From NCBI GenBank assembly GCA_000934455.1, contig KN886524.1:35897-68704 (forward strand): a stretch of 32,808 nt of DNA, given 5' to 3'. The stretch's first letter is position 1; each line of letters opens with the position of its first letter. The notes below the pieces were generated by a model. The model did not search any database. It was not told where the DNA came from and worked only from the letters and a program-made list of their open reading frames with translations. A program made the position numbers and the translations under genes. Positions 12,801 through 25,300 of this stretch are shown here, in pieces. Source of the DNA: Apostichopus parvimensis (taxonomy: Eukaryota > Echinodermata > Holothuroidea > Aspidochirotida > Stichopodidae).

Positions 12801-15800
12801 TCTAAATGTATTAACAGAGGTCAACGGTCATTTGTGGCTCAGGAATGTCACTGAAAACATGTTTTATGCACAGGTAAGATTCTTTAATTCTTTCATCTCA
12901 AGAAAAGAACTTTCAGAGAGTATTCATTTCATGGTGGAATGCTATTTTAATGTTGAAGTTCGCTACTAAACTGTAGTTACACTGCATTGTCCTCATTGTT
13001 TAGTTACAAGTGACAGTTTCAGTTGACAAGCACAAGTAAACACAGGAGTTATTCATGTGATATGGCACAATATGAAGTAGATTAAAGCATATCATGGAAC
13101 TTATTGAACATTAATTGAACGTCTGACCTTAGATGTGATAGGGCTACATTCCTTCTTCTAGAACAGTAGTTCCACTGTTCATGGAAGTTCCATTGAAGGT
13201 TAGCTCACAATTTTCAGCACTAAATTATGGTGAACATATGATTTTCTCTGAACCAGGTAGTGATTTTCCAACAGGCACACCCTCAAATATAGGTCAAACG
13301 ATTATCATTTCAGCCTGCCTGGAAATAAGTGTGAAGTAATTTGTCAACTTGAATAATGTTTTCCCTCCAGACAAAGACTACTTCAATGTTGGTATATATT
13401 TTAATTTGTGGCAAGTAACCACTGGCAGGTGCATCTTTCTTGTCTCATTCACTGTGTTGTTTACATGACAGGAGCTGGAAGAAGCTAAATCAAGTCTGAA
13501 AGCTACAAAAGATGAACTTGTGAAGTTACAACTGGAATATGCCAAAGAATCTATGGCTTTACAAGAGGTCCTGAAGCAGACTAGGGAAGCCTTGAATCAG
13601 CAAGAATTGGTAAGTATGATTAAGTATAGTAAGTGAATTATTAAAATAGATCAGTGCGTTTCTGTAGCCAGTATACCATCAGTAGCAAAACAAGTGTTTG
13701 TTTACCAAGTTAGCAAAATATTTTGACAAGACCATTACAGTGTTGAATTTATGATCAAATTTTCCACTGCTAAATGTGTTACAAGGTGACATCATAATGT
13801 ATAGCTTTACAGAAATAGTTCATAATTCATGCTACATTTGACTACAAGAAGTGTGAAGTGATTAATGAGTACATTCACCTTTGCTGAAATCAGTTGCTTC
13901 TATCAGCTAAAAACTTAATTGGTGTAATTTGACAGGTGACAGAAAGGAAAACTGAGGGTTCTACAACAAATAAGATATTTCCAATGTTGTTTATTTGCAG
14001 GCGTCATCCGCTTCTGATACGGAGGAAGACGTCCTACTAGAAGAATGTGAAACTCTAGACATATCACAGGGATCAACTTTGGCAGGTAGGATCACAATGA
14101 AAAGATAATTGCTGTTGCCCTGTGGTAAATTTCCAGGCAGTATGTTTTCTGATGTAAGGGATGGGGAGGGGGTGGTGACTCGAGTCAATTTAAGCAGTGT
14201 AGGATTGATTGTCAAACTATCACTTATGTTAAGATATTTAAATTGTCAAGTTAGCTCTGCAGAGGTGTAAATAAATCAAGGATTATCATAAAAACAGGTG
14301 AAATCTTTGTGATTTCTTGCCGAAGGCAGAATGAATCTTTGTAATGATGGTGATGACGTGTGTGTGTTTGTGACACTTTCTCGTAAACCCTCTAAATTCA
14401 GAAGGATAACTGGGTTCATTTCATATTTGGTATGTAGGTTGCGCTTAGGTAGAACTGGTTTGTAATTTGAGGTCAGCACAGGTCAAATTCTGAAAACACT
14501 GTTCGCACAATATCTCAAGAAGTGGAAATGTCAGGGCGTTCAAACTTAGTGTGTAACTTGTCGTTGATCAGCTGACGAACTGTATTGCATTTGTGAATAT
14601 CAAAGGCCATTTGAGGTCAAGAGCGGAAAAAAGTTAGCCTGTTCGATTCTTATATGTGGCTTCTGGATGTCCTGTGATTAGTTCAGCAGAATCTATTGTT
14701 TTGGTGAAGGCAAAAGGTCAATTAGGGGATGCCTAAAAAATGAACATAACAACCATTGAGGGTCATATGATGTGCTCCATGGTAGCACCTCACTTACAGA
14801 ATATCAGGACTGTACATGCACATTGTACATTGACATAAGTAGCAGAGGACATGATTCGCTGTTCCTTAGCAACACACATCTAATTGCCTTACATGGCCTC
14901 ACAGATGCAGATCAAGCATTTTCAGACACAGAGAAAATAAATCTCAATTCGTCTACTAAACAATTAATATTGAACTATACAGTAAATGTTATAATATAAG
15001 TTATAGTGGCGTTTTGTTGGTTAAGAAACTCCTACAATTTCTGACAAAGTGTTAAAGTAACATACATGTTTAGGAGCAGCGGGAGCACATCACAAGACCC
15101 TGCATGGTTTGTATGTTTTTTCTAGTGTGAAGTGTGATGTCTATATTTACATATATCCCTGGGATCAAGGAGCAAATAACATAACGTATCAGCACCTCAA
15201 GGGCTTTCTTGTGAACTATTGTAGAAAATGAAAGCCTTACATAATTCCTCTTTATAGTGTTTGTACTTTCATGTCATCAAGTGAGGTAGATCACACCCTC
15301 CTAAAATAAGCAGAGTGTAATTTGATGATTTTGTATCATTTGGCCTTAAATATCATCTAAAGGCCATTGCTATGTTATAAAACAGTGACAGTTTAAGATG
15401 CTATGGTAACACTGATGCTTGTTGTGTATGTGAGCAGTTACATCAACAATATTTTAACCAGAGGGGAACCTCTCCCAGCAGTTACTTGCCTTAGATACAT
15501 TACATATACAGCACAAGAGTAGTTGCAAGCAAATAACCCTGGCTGAAGTTCATACTGCAGATGAAGAGCAGTATAAATCTAAACAGAGTCAGTGCTTACA
15601 TGGTTTGATGACATTGAATCGTGTGACATAACACCACAACGATGAAAGAAAGACAGGGAGGCATTGTTTGTTGTTGATAATTTATTTTAGTTGCTCGCTA
15701 TAACAGAAAAGTGCTGACTTTGCATTTTTAATTGTTATCCTGATGAGATCCATTTGATATTTTGTCATCTGGACCTCTGCTTACCTCAAATGACGTTCGA

Positions 15801-16347
15801 CTTCCACCAAAAACAATGGGTTCTTGCAATCACTATAAGAAAGACACATGCAAAGTATGAGTATGAGATGTAACCTATCTTAGGATGTCATGTTTACAAG
15901 GTTTGTGTGTATAAGACTTTACAGAGTGTGACCTTTGACCTCCACCAAAACAGTGGGGTTATTGTACTCATTATAGGGAAGCCACTTGTGAAATATTAGA
16001 ATAAATACAGTTTCTTATCTGGAGATATCTTGTTTACAAGGATTTCAAGGTTTGACCCCTAGTGACTTTATATGAGCTCTTACCTACATCAAATTGTGTA
16101 GAAACCTTACATTACATAATTCTACCCTACCTTGGATGTATGAGCTCCTTTGATGTTCAGGTCCTGGAGATACAGCATTTTGAGATGTCCAGTTTCTCTC
16201 TGCTGACCATTGACCTTCACCCAAAACAATACGATTCTTGCACATATTATGGGGAAGCCACAAGCCAAATAACATAACTTCAAAAGTTACCCATCTTGAG
16301 ATATCATGTTTACAAGCTAGAGAATCATATACACACATAACCCCCCC

Positions 16348-16380
<33 letters not shown>

Positions 16381-19300
16381 ATAGGTTACTTACCTGACAA
16401 CGGCAAGTAATAAACAAATATTTAAAACATCAGATTCCACACAAATATCATCTCAGCTATTGAACTGATTGAAAAGAAATATACTTTGTTATTCGATATT
16501 AATACTTACAAAACAATCAATAATCTAGTGATCAATAGGAATGTGATCTCACCCATTATTTAAAATCCGGTATTATCAATTGGTTTGTTGTGCTGACTGG
16601 GATCCTTAACTATATGTTTTTTTACTGTTATTTACATTTCAGCTGATTACGGAAGATTAATGGTCAATGTTGCTGAAAATCTTACTCTAGACAGCACTCT
16701 GAAATTAGCAACTCTGTTTGGTCTACCACCGGCAGAAACTGATATGCTACGCCGGGTTTCTCTGATAGAGACACCAGGAATCACTCTGATTAACTTCATG
16801 AAGACAAGAAACATCATCAATATGTACGATGTCACTAACCTACAAAAGGGTTTGGTTTATATTCAGCTAAACCAAACAAATGAAGATCTCTTAGTTCCAT
16901 ATCAGTCTAAAGTTGACCCCTTTCAGTGTGAAGACAACCAATCACCACAACTACTTGACTGGCCTGGTAAGGATGAAGAAAATGATGTAACCAGAATACA
17001 TGAAACAAAAATAGTACAGTACAGTAAAGATTCTAGAAATGTGTGTGTGTGTCAGAGGTTAATATTCAGCTTTCAGGCAATTTGTTATTTTAAACTATTA
17101 ATTATCATGGTGTTTGTATGGTGAAAGTAATTACAATGGGATCTTTTAACCAAATTATTGGTTGCCATTTGATTCCTTTCTTTATAATAGAAGATTGAAA
17201 ATAGCAAATGCCCCAAAATCTAGGTCCCAATGATTAGCCAATATTTGTAGGATCCATTTAAGACATCTGGTCACTCTCAGACACGTTGCTAGATTCTTTT
17301 GATTCTCATGTTGTCTGCTGCCACTCGTTTAACAACATAAAGCTTGTGTTACATATCTATTACATTTTGTATGATGATTCCTTCAATAATACCTCTTTCA
17401 TAAATCAATTGCAAGGTTTTTGTATTGATGAGCAACTTTAGATTAGTAGGGATTCTTTTTTTTATCCAGTATCACATCGAAAATGCTATGCAAAATTGGC
17501 GAATTGCTATGCGAGTGCAAATATGAATAGCAGTTTTAATACACAGGAACAATAGCACTTAAAGGAGACAAAACTATATGCACAACTTGAGCAATAAATT
17601 ATTCTCTGATTAGAGATGAATGTGGCATAGTACAGCAAATTTTGTTTTTAAACGGCAAAGCTTCATTTAAGGTGTTTGTGTTTCCATTATTCTGTTTTCA
17701 GTTAAAAAAGTCAAACTTGACCCTGATGATGAATCAACTCCATCACAAGCTTCTGATCAAAGAGAAGAAGACCATGACCATATTAAGGAGAGTTTGATGG
17801 AGAGAACAGAGAGAGAAGAACTACCAAAAGGAAGAAAAGATTCTCAAATACTTGAAATGAGGCACCATCATTCATACATTGAACACAGGATAAAGTGTGA
17901 AGGTGGAACTATTAGCATCATGGGGGTACATCTGACTATTCCTGAAGACGCGTTATCCTTTGAAAGTGTAATTGCTGTTAAAGTTATTTATGATCCTGAC
18001 ATACACCTCCCTGGAAGTGCTCGTAGAGGCAGAATGACACCCCTGATAAAACTAGAGCCAGAAGAACTCGCCCTCAACAAGCCAGCCCAGCTGACTATTC
18101 CTCACTCTGCTATTATCCCTGAGCCAGATCGACATAATGCTATTATCTTCACTGGTCTGAAAGATAAAGAATATTTACAAGAAGGTAAAGATTAGTGTTT
18201 GCACGGGGTATCCGGGTACCCGACCGACGCGATACTACCTGGTTCATAATTTATCACCCGAAACCTACGCACAGTGTGATATATATATATTTGTTTTTTA
18301 AACCGATGGTTAGGCAAGATTTTCCCATTAGGGTGGTGTTAGGTTACCATGTGGTCGAAGATAACAGCAATAATGAAAGTAAGTATTCCATGGATATCTA
18401 ATAACTGCGTTACAATGTCAGCGAACAAACATATGGTTAGGCTATATTTTCCTATTGACTTAGTGTGGTGTTAGGCTACCATGTGGAAAAATTTGAAAGA
18501 ATTCTCACAATTTTTATTTATTCATTCGTTTATTTCATAGAAGGAAAGAGTGACAAGGAATTTTACGATATGTTACTAATATGAAGTTATTAACAAGTTA
18601 ATGAAAGAAACAAAAGCAAATAGAAATTATTGGGGAAGGTTTTATACCTTATCTTACACCTTCCTATTTCAACATCAAAACATTATCAGTGGAGAAAATA
18701 ATTTAATCATTATAGCATCCAATATGTAATTTCTTGAAACATTTTTTTTCCTGGTACCCGGATACCCGACGGGTAACGGCTCTCGTGTACCCAGTGCCCG
18801 ATTTTTGGACCCGTGTAAACACTAGTAAAAATGGTGACCAATAAACACTTCAAATGCAATTGATGAATGTACCAGGAGAAGTACAATGAGCTATATGCTG
18901 AAAATCAGGTCGGATGAATTCTAAATATATATTATTTAATAAGCTCTTGATATTTACTGCATTTAAGATTACCAAGTAATATATTTGTGTAATAGTAAGT
19001 TGGCCTGACGTTTCGATCCTAGCAGGATCTTCTTCAGAGGCTAAAAAGGCCTTTTTAGCCTCTGAAGAAGATCCTGCTAGTATCGAAACGTCAGGCCAAC
19101 TTACTATTACACATTCTATTACACAGGCTCTCTAGTGGATAAGCAGTTTGCTAACAGTTTTATTTTATTTTCAAGTAATATATTTGTATAATATTACTTA
19201 TCATAGGTGAAATAACTTGGACTGAAGAGAAATCTATTGATTGGAAGCTACACCCGGAGAAGATCAGTCTTGATATTAACACCCTGAGCTACGTCTTTGT

Positions 19301-22300
19301 TAATTTAGTCAGCCAAGAAACAGAACAGAAGCATATATTCCGTATTGTTCCATTTATTGATGGGATACTTGATGCCAAAGATGATGTCTTGATAACTGTG
19401 TGTTTCTGTAAGGACAGTGATGAAGAGCACAAGGTGAGGGTAATAGCCTGTTACCATGGTGATATCTGTAGTAGCTTAGAGGTCAGTTCTGTTTCGTATT
19501 ATGATTTGTAAGTCGGATACTAGCAATGTTACTTTCATGATTTGTTTAGTGACTGGCAAATTAGTGATTTGTTAAAGGCACATTTGTGTGACATAATTTA
19601 TTGATTAATCGTAGCACATCACAAAGAAAGTTCTGTTACATTTGAAATGCAAACATTTAAACTTGATGTTGACATGAAACATTCTTCTGTCAAAAAGTCA
19701 TTGTGCTTAGATAGTCGAAACGGAAGAATGATGATAGTCTTATTGAAGGCCGATGATGGTATTTACTAGCATGATTATTTATTTCTAAGGTCAAATTTCA
19801 TTTTCTAATAAAATATGTTTCCTCTTAGAACTATGCAGATGACCCAAATTTTGATTGTGGCTCACCAGTTGCTCAACAAGGATTTAGAGGGTGGGAGGAT
19901 CTTAAGAAAGAAGGAACATTGGTATTGTGAGCAAATTATGGAAACGAAGATGATGTTACTTGCTATTGCAGTATTGATCTCTCTGTACGGAGTGAAGGTG
20001 CAACAATATGTGTAATTAACTCTCTGCTTATTTCTTTGCAATTTACATCTTCTTAATCTTATGTTTTAGTTGCTGTTAGAGGACCACCATTCTAAACTAT
20101 GTCTAGGAAACTATACAACATTTCCAGTTACCCGGACATTGAATGACGGCAGAGACCATGTTTCTTACATTGATCTGAATATGTCATCACCTGGTGGTGG
20201 TTACCATCTGATGGAGAAAGAATCAACAAAGGTTTGTAATTACCAATGCTATTAAAGTTTGTCTTTTAACATTCCAGACTTATAGTTAAGGATTGGGTAT
20301 ATGTAGTGTACCAAAGTGTAGCACAGTTAAAGAGTTGCCCTACAACCATGTAGTTTCTGGTTCAAATCCCAGAAGGAACCACAATCATAGGCAAACTTCG
20401 TATGTGTAGTGTTGTTGAGCAGGATCTTGTTGGGGTTGGTGTTCCTGATTTGTGAATAAGGAAGTGAAGTTTGGTCCTATGTTCTTTCGTACGGTTTTGC
20501 AAACAGCTTCTTTCCCCGTAGCTTTAGTATGGTGATGATGATTGGGGGATGTCTATAATTTACCTCCATTTCTATTTCAGGCAGTGTTCAGATACTGTGG
20601 CACTCTCTCAGTTCTTGGATTGGGATAATGATTAAGTGGCTGCCCTGCGAGCAGGAATGATTGAGAAAATTACATGCCTGCCTAGTAAATCTCTGAGCTC
20701 TCATCAAACAGAATATATTTCGAATATATTTCTGTCGGGTGCCTACCCCTGGTAACAATCTAACCCGGAATAATGTTATGAAACTCTTATTTACAATGGG
20801 AAGTATAATCTTCACCAGCTGCTCATGAAATGTTAGGGTTAGTACTTGACCAAATGTCTTGGTTGCTTACCAGCTTTTCCTTAATCCTTATATCTTATAT
20901 GTGGCACCGTTTCTTTGAAAACTTAACAAGCATTCTCATCCTCAGAACATTGGTTTTCAATATCTTTTATCTATTAGCAGGTAGACATTGATCACCTCTG
21001 TGCTGCCAGTAGAGTCTCTCATCAGTTCAGACTTACAAGGGACAAAGATGGAGACACTGACATGGTTGATGTGAAGTTAAAAGTATCACAACATGAAATG
21101 AACCAGACAGCCCTTATCCTCCAATCGAGGGTGAGTTATGTCTGCTGATCGTCTTCCAGCTGTTTGTGTTCTCATGTGTTTCTTCATTACATGACATTAG
21201 AGCGGCATCTTTTCCCTTCTGCTCATTTCTTTGCTTAGTAATGTCCTGTCTGTTGGAAGTCTTGCAGCTGTTTCGAAGCTGAAATAAAAAACAACTCTGT
21301 TGTGTCATTGAATAATGTCAGCGCTGTGACTGAATTAAAGCTTTTTTTTTGTCATGTTCTTTCCTGATCCTTTTTTTGTAATATTCATTGTAGATGATAA
21401 CAAAATTTAATGAAATTGTAGTATTCTTTTATTAATGTATTTTTTCACTCACTCCAGCGATCCTGGTATTCTTACGTTTGCCATTTTGATCCTGACTCTT
21501 CCATGTGGCTTTGTGAATAATGAGTAACTTAAAATGCAGTGAATGGCTGAGAAAGTGTACATATGACCTGTGTGTTTATTACATACACAGATCAACAGTT
21601 ATGGGAAACTTGGTTTTGTGGGTATCTTAGGTACCAATTTATGAATACTGCATAAATAATAGGTATGATGTCATCAGCATTCCGTTTTCTTTTGGAATTT
21701 CACACACTTATTATGTGTTGTTATATGTCTGTTACAGCCCTATTTTACTACATTTCATTCCTACTTTGAACCTTTTCATTCATAGGGGAGTGATAGAAAG
21801 CCTGCATAATTGTATGTAAAACATTCTTACATTTAAAGTTTTATTAGTCAAGTAATTTTTGTATTTGTTTTCTCCTTCAGGTGAAAGACATTCTCTTATC
21901 TCCAGAAAGCCAGGAAATTCTGCACCCAGGTGAGTTTTAATGTGGAAAACTAAATGCTTATTATCCTAGACCTACACCAGGTAAGTATGTCTCAGTGGAG
22001 ATGAAAAAATAGGCACACGAAGAGAACATGGACCCAGGTGAGTGTCTAAGTAGAGGTGAAAACATAATAGCATTTGGTTTTAGCTGCAGACACACCTGAG
22101 TGTTATTAATATCTACTTAGTTTATTGTGAATCATTTCATCAACAAAAACATTTTTGATGGAAAGAAATTTAGTTAGTAAACTCACTTCCTACTTTGTAG
22201 CTCAAAGCTACTTAGAAAGTGAAGCTGTATATTAGACTAGCATTTATCCACAAAACAAGGGCTTAAAGTTGAAAAGTTTCTCGCAAGTTTTGGACAGTAT

Positions 22301-25300
22301 GCATCACCAATTTAAAGTGTGCACGCACCAGAAGTTGACTTGCATACCAAAGTTCTCGATGCTGGTTGCATATTTACTGTGGGCCAGTTGTGTACTTGTG
22401 CATGTTAGCTGTGAGCATTACTCATTGTTCAAACATGGCACTCAATGATCATGTGTGTGATGAAGGCACTTTAATGTCTACATGTGATATCTAGTTTTTT
22501 CGAATGTAAAGTGGATGTTATGTCCTCACTTTCAGGATTACACAAATATGAAAAGTTGAGAGGAGACATTGCAAAGCTTCTGGATAAAGAACATTGCAAA
22601 AAGCTAGGCATGTTGTTTGCACTCAAGCCAGCAGAAAATGAAAAAATTCAGACAGCAGCACAATCTGGAGAGATGCTGATGAAAATATTGGACGAAAGAG
22701 AGCTCATAATGCCAAAGAGAATGATCAGACTGTATGAAGGATTGAAAGCTATTGACTTTAATAAGGTGGCAAGACTGGTGTTGGAGTACATCGATACATC
22801 ACACGAGAAGGATGGAATGGAAAACGAAGGAGAGAAAGATGATAAGAAAATGGTTTGTGCTTAATGAAAACTTGTTAAGACTTTTGACAATGTAAATTTG
22901 AAGCCAAACAATGGTTACTTTGCATAACATGAAGATCTTAGAATAGTACTGTATTTTCTGATACCAAAGAGTATCGTTTTTGCTGTCATAGAAGTCACAA
23001 AACAGAAAAATTAATTACTACTCCATTACTAACAAGTCTTCCTTTTACTGGTTGTAAAAGGTAGACTTTGAACTGACTATACTGTTCACTTAAAGTTACG
23101 GTTGTAGAAATCAAAAAGTGTACAGGGAGCCTGTGTAGAGTATTCATTGAAGCCAAATCAAATGCAGTAATTATTTTGATACCTTCATAAAAGTATGATA
23201 ACAGATGTGTATTTGATTAACAATTTGTAATATTTGAACATTGTTTCAGGTAAAAATTCAAGAGAAACAGGAAGTGATCTCTAAAAAATCAAAATTGTCA
23301 GTAAATTTTCAAATTTTGAAAGAAGAGGGATACAAGAGTATGGATGTCCAAAGAGCCTTGAAATTGTCTCATGGAAAACTGGACTTGGGAAGACGGCTAT
23401 TACTACTCGCAAAGGGAGAGCATGGTAAAGATACCCAATGTATTCAGCTACATTGGTATTTCTTTTATATTTCTTCCTGATATAATTAAACTAACTTTTA
23501 TATGACATTCATTTTATGCCCTTGCTGTTTCAGTGTTCATGGAAGGAAAAGTATTTATATATGTTTGGATGAAAATTACAAAATTGCTACATAATAGGAA
23601 TATGTTCTAGATACCCTAAATAACCTATTAATTCTTGTTACTGTCAATGAAAAATTCTCTTCTATATCTGTTTTCATTAATCAGGTCAAACATTTCATCT
23701 CTAATGTTAAATGTTGCAAAGTGAAATTGAATTTGATTCTTAATTAATTTGTTTCTACAAGTAGAATTTAAAAGCATTTTTTGGTTTTGAGGCTATTTTG
23801 ATATTGTGTAATGACCCAGTTTATGCATTAACACATCTTCTCTTGGAAGTGACAAGTATTTTCCTTTCATTTGAAATATGTTAATTTTCTAGAGAGACTT
23901 CTTTTGTTCCCGGGATCTAATCTTTATAAAGAACAATACTTTGATCAGCATGGAGGAGAGATGTTTATGGCAGGTGTTAATCTCCTTGTACCAGCTGGTG
24001 CACTACACACTGGAAGGATTGTTAGTCTGTGGGTTTCTACAAAACCTGCCAACAAAGAACCTATCCCAAAGAAGAGTCTACGATTGACCCCTTTTGTAAA
24101 ATTTGGTCCAGAAAGCCTTACCTTACACAAGCCTGTCACCTTGATTATTCCACACTGTGCTTTAACTCCAGCTGACCAGATGGGTATATATGTGTTCTCA
24201 GGTGTTTTACAAACAGGTGTGTTTCAGTTTCTTGTGAATTGTGCTTTATAAGTCCATCGATCATAATATTGAATCATAATGTTTTGTCTCAACAGAAATA
24301 TGTATATGAGAGTGCACATTATTATGTTACCCTATTGGCTTGTAAACACGATGAGCCCGAAGGGCATAATGGTGTAACTTGACACTTAGTATATGGTTTC
24401 ATACTAAACGAGTAAAATAATCCTCCTTTTCTGTAAAGGCCACATCTGAAACATTTTTTTTAAAAGTGACTCAAGAAAAGTTTTCCATGAATTTAAGATG
24501 TATTATATAGATCCACCAGAGTGTTTACAACAATCTGAAAGTTATTATGCTAATAATTGGCCTTATTTTCTTTGATTTATACTAGATGAATTTTATTTTG
24601 GCAGTAGGTTGTGAAAATATTTCACAGTGTATAAACAATATCATGTAACTCTCAATTCATAGAGGGGTGGCTGGTGCCAGAGTCAAAGCTCAAAATTGGT
24701 AAAAGAAAATGTCCAACTGCTCATACATTTATGTGTCTATACTTCACATAGGAAGACTATTCTTTCTGGATATTACAACATTTTGGAATAAACATTGTAT
24801 ACTGTAAAATCCTTAATTCCTTAATTCTTAATTAGTTGATGTCTGCAAGTGATACTGCACATTAGAGATGGAAATCTCTGAGCTTTTCTGGTTCACACTT
24901 GATTCGTGGACAAATTTTTAACTCACATGCTCCACATTATTCTGATGTAGAAATTTGAGCAAATTATATGAACCACAAAGCCAATGGGCTCTCCTATTAT
25001 TTCAATGAACCCATCTCTTCTCAGTAGTACCTTGACCTCAACTTTTCAAATATACCATCTTTAGGAAGAAACAAAAAAAGATTATAAAAGGAAAAACTCT
25101 TCAAGCTAAAAGAGTGCTGCAGGGAGCAACCAGAACTTTATCTGGCGACCTTAAAACTACACATATAGTTAGAATAAAAATATTGATTTTCTATGTGTGT
25201 GGTGCTGCATTTTCTATTACCAGACTGTTTCTTTGATACCATCTATAGCATAGTTTAGGATTGGAGTTCTTCGTACCTTTCACCATGCTATACAAATTTA

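Noticed and set aside
12818-12875. A possible 56-base exon (AG acceptor after TATTAACAG, donor CACAG|GTAAGA) in the coiled-coil intron
   Set aside because: Its length is not a multiple of three, so inclusion would break the frame between exons 4 and 5, and its residues do not continue the coiled coil.
16084-16374. Minus-strand frame of 96 codons over the CA repeat
   Set aside because: Its start is the translated microsatellite and the rest lies in degenerate repeats. No protein family is recognisable.
20311-20400. A functional tRNA gene
   Set aside because: Boxes A and B are present but the acceptor stem does not pair and there is no clean anticodon arm, so a SINE remnant is the better call.
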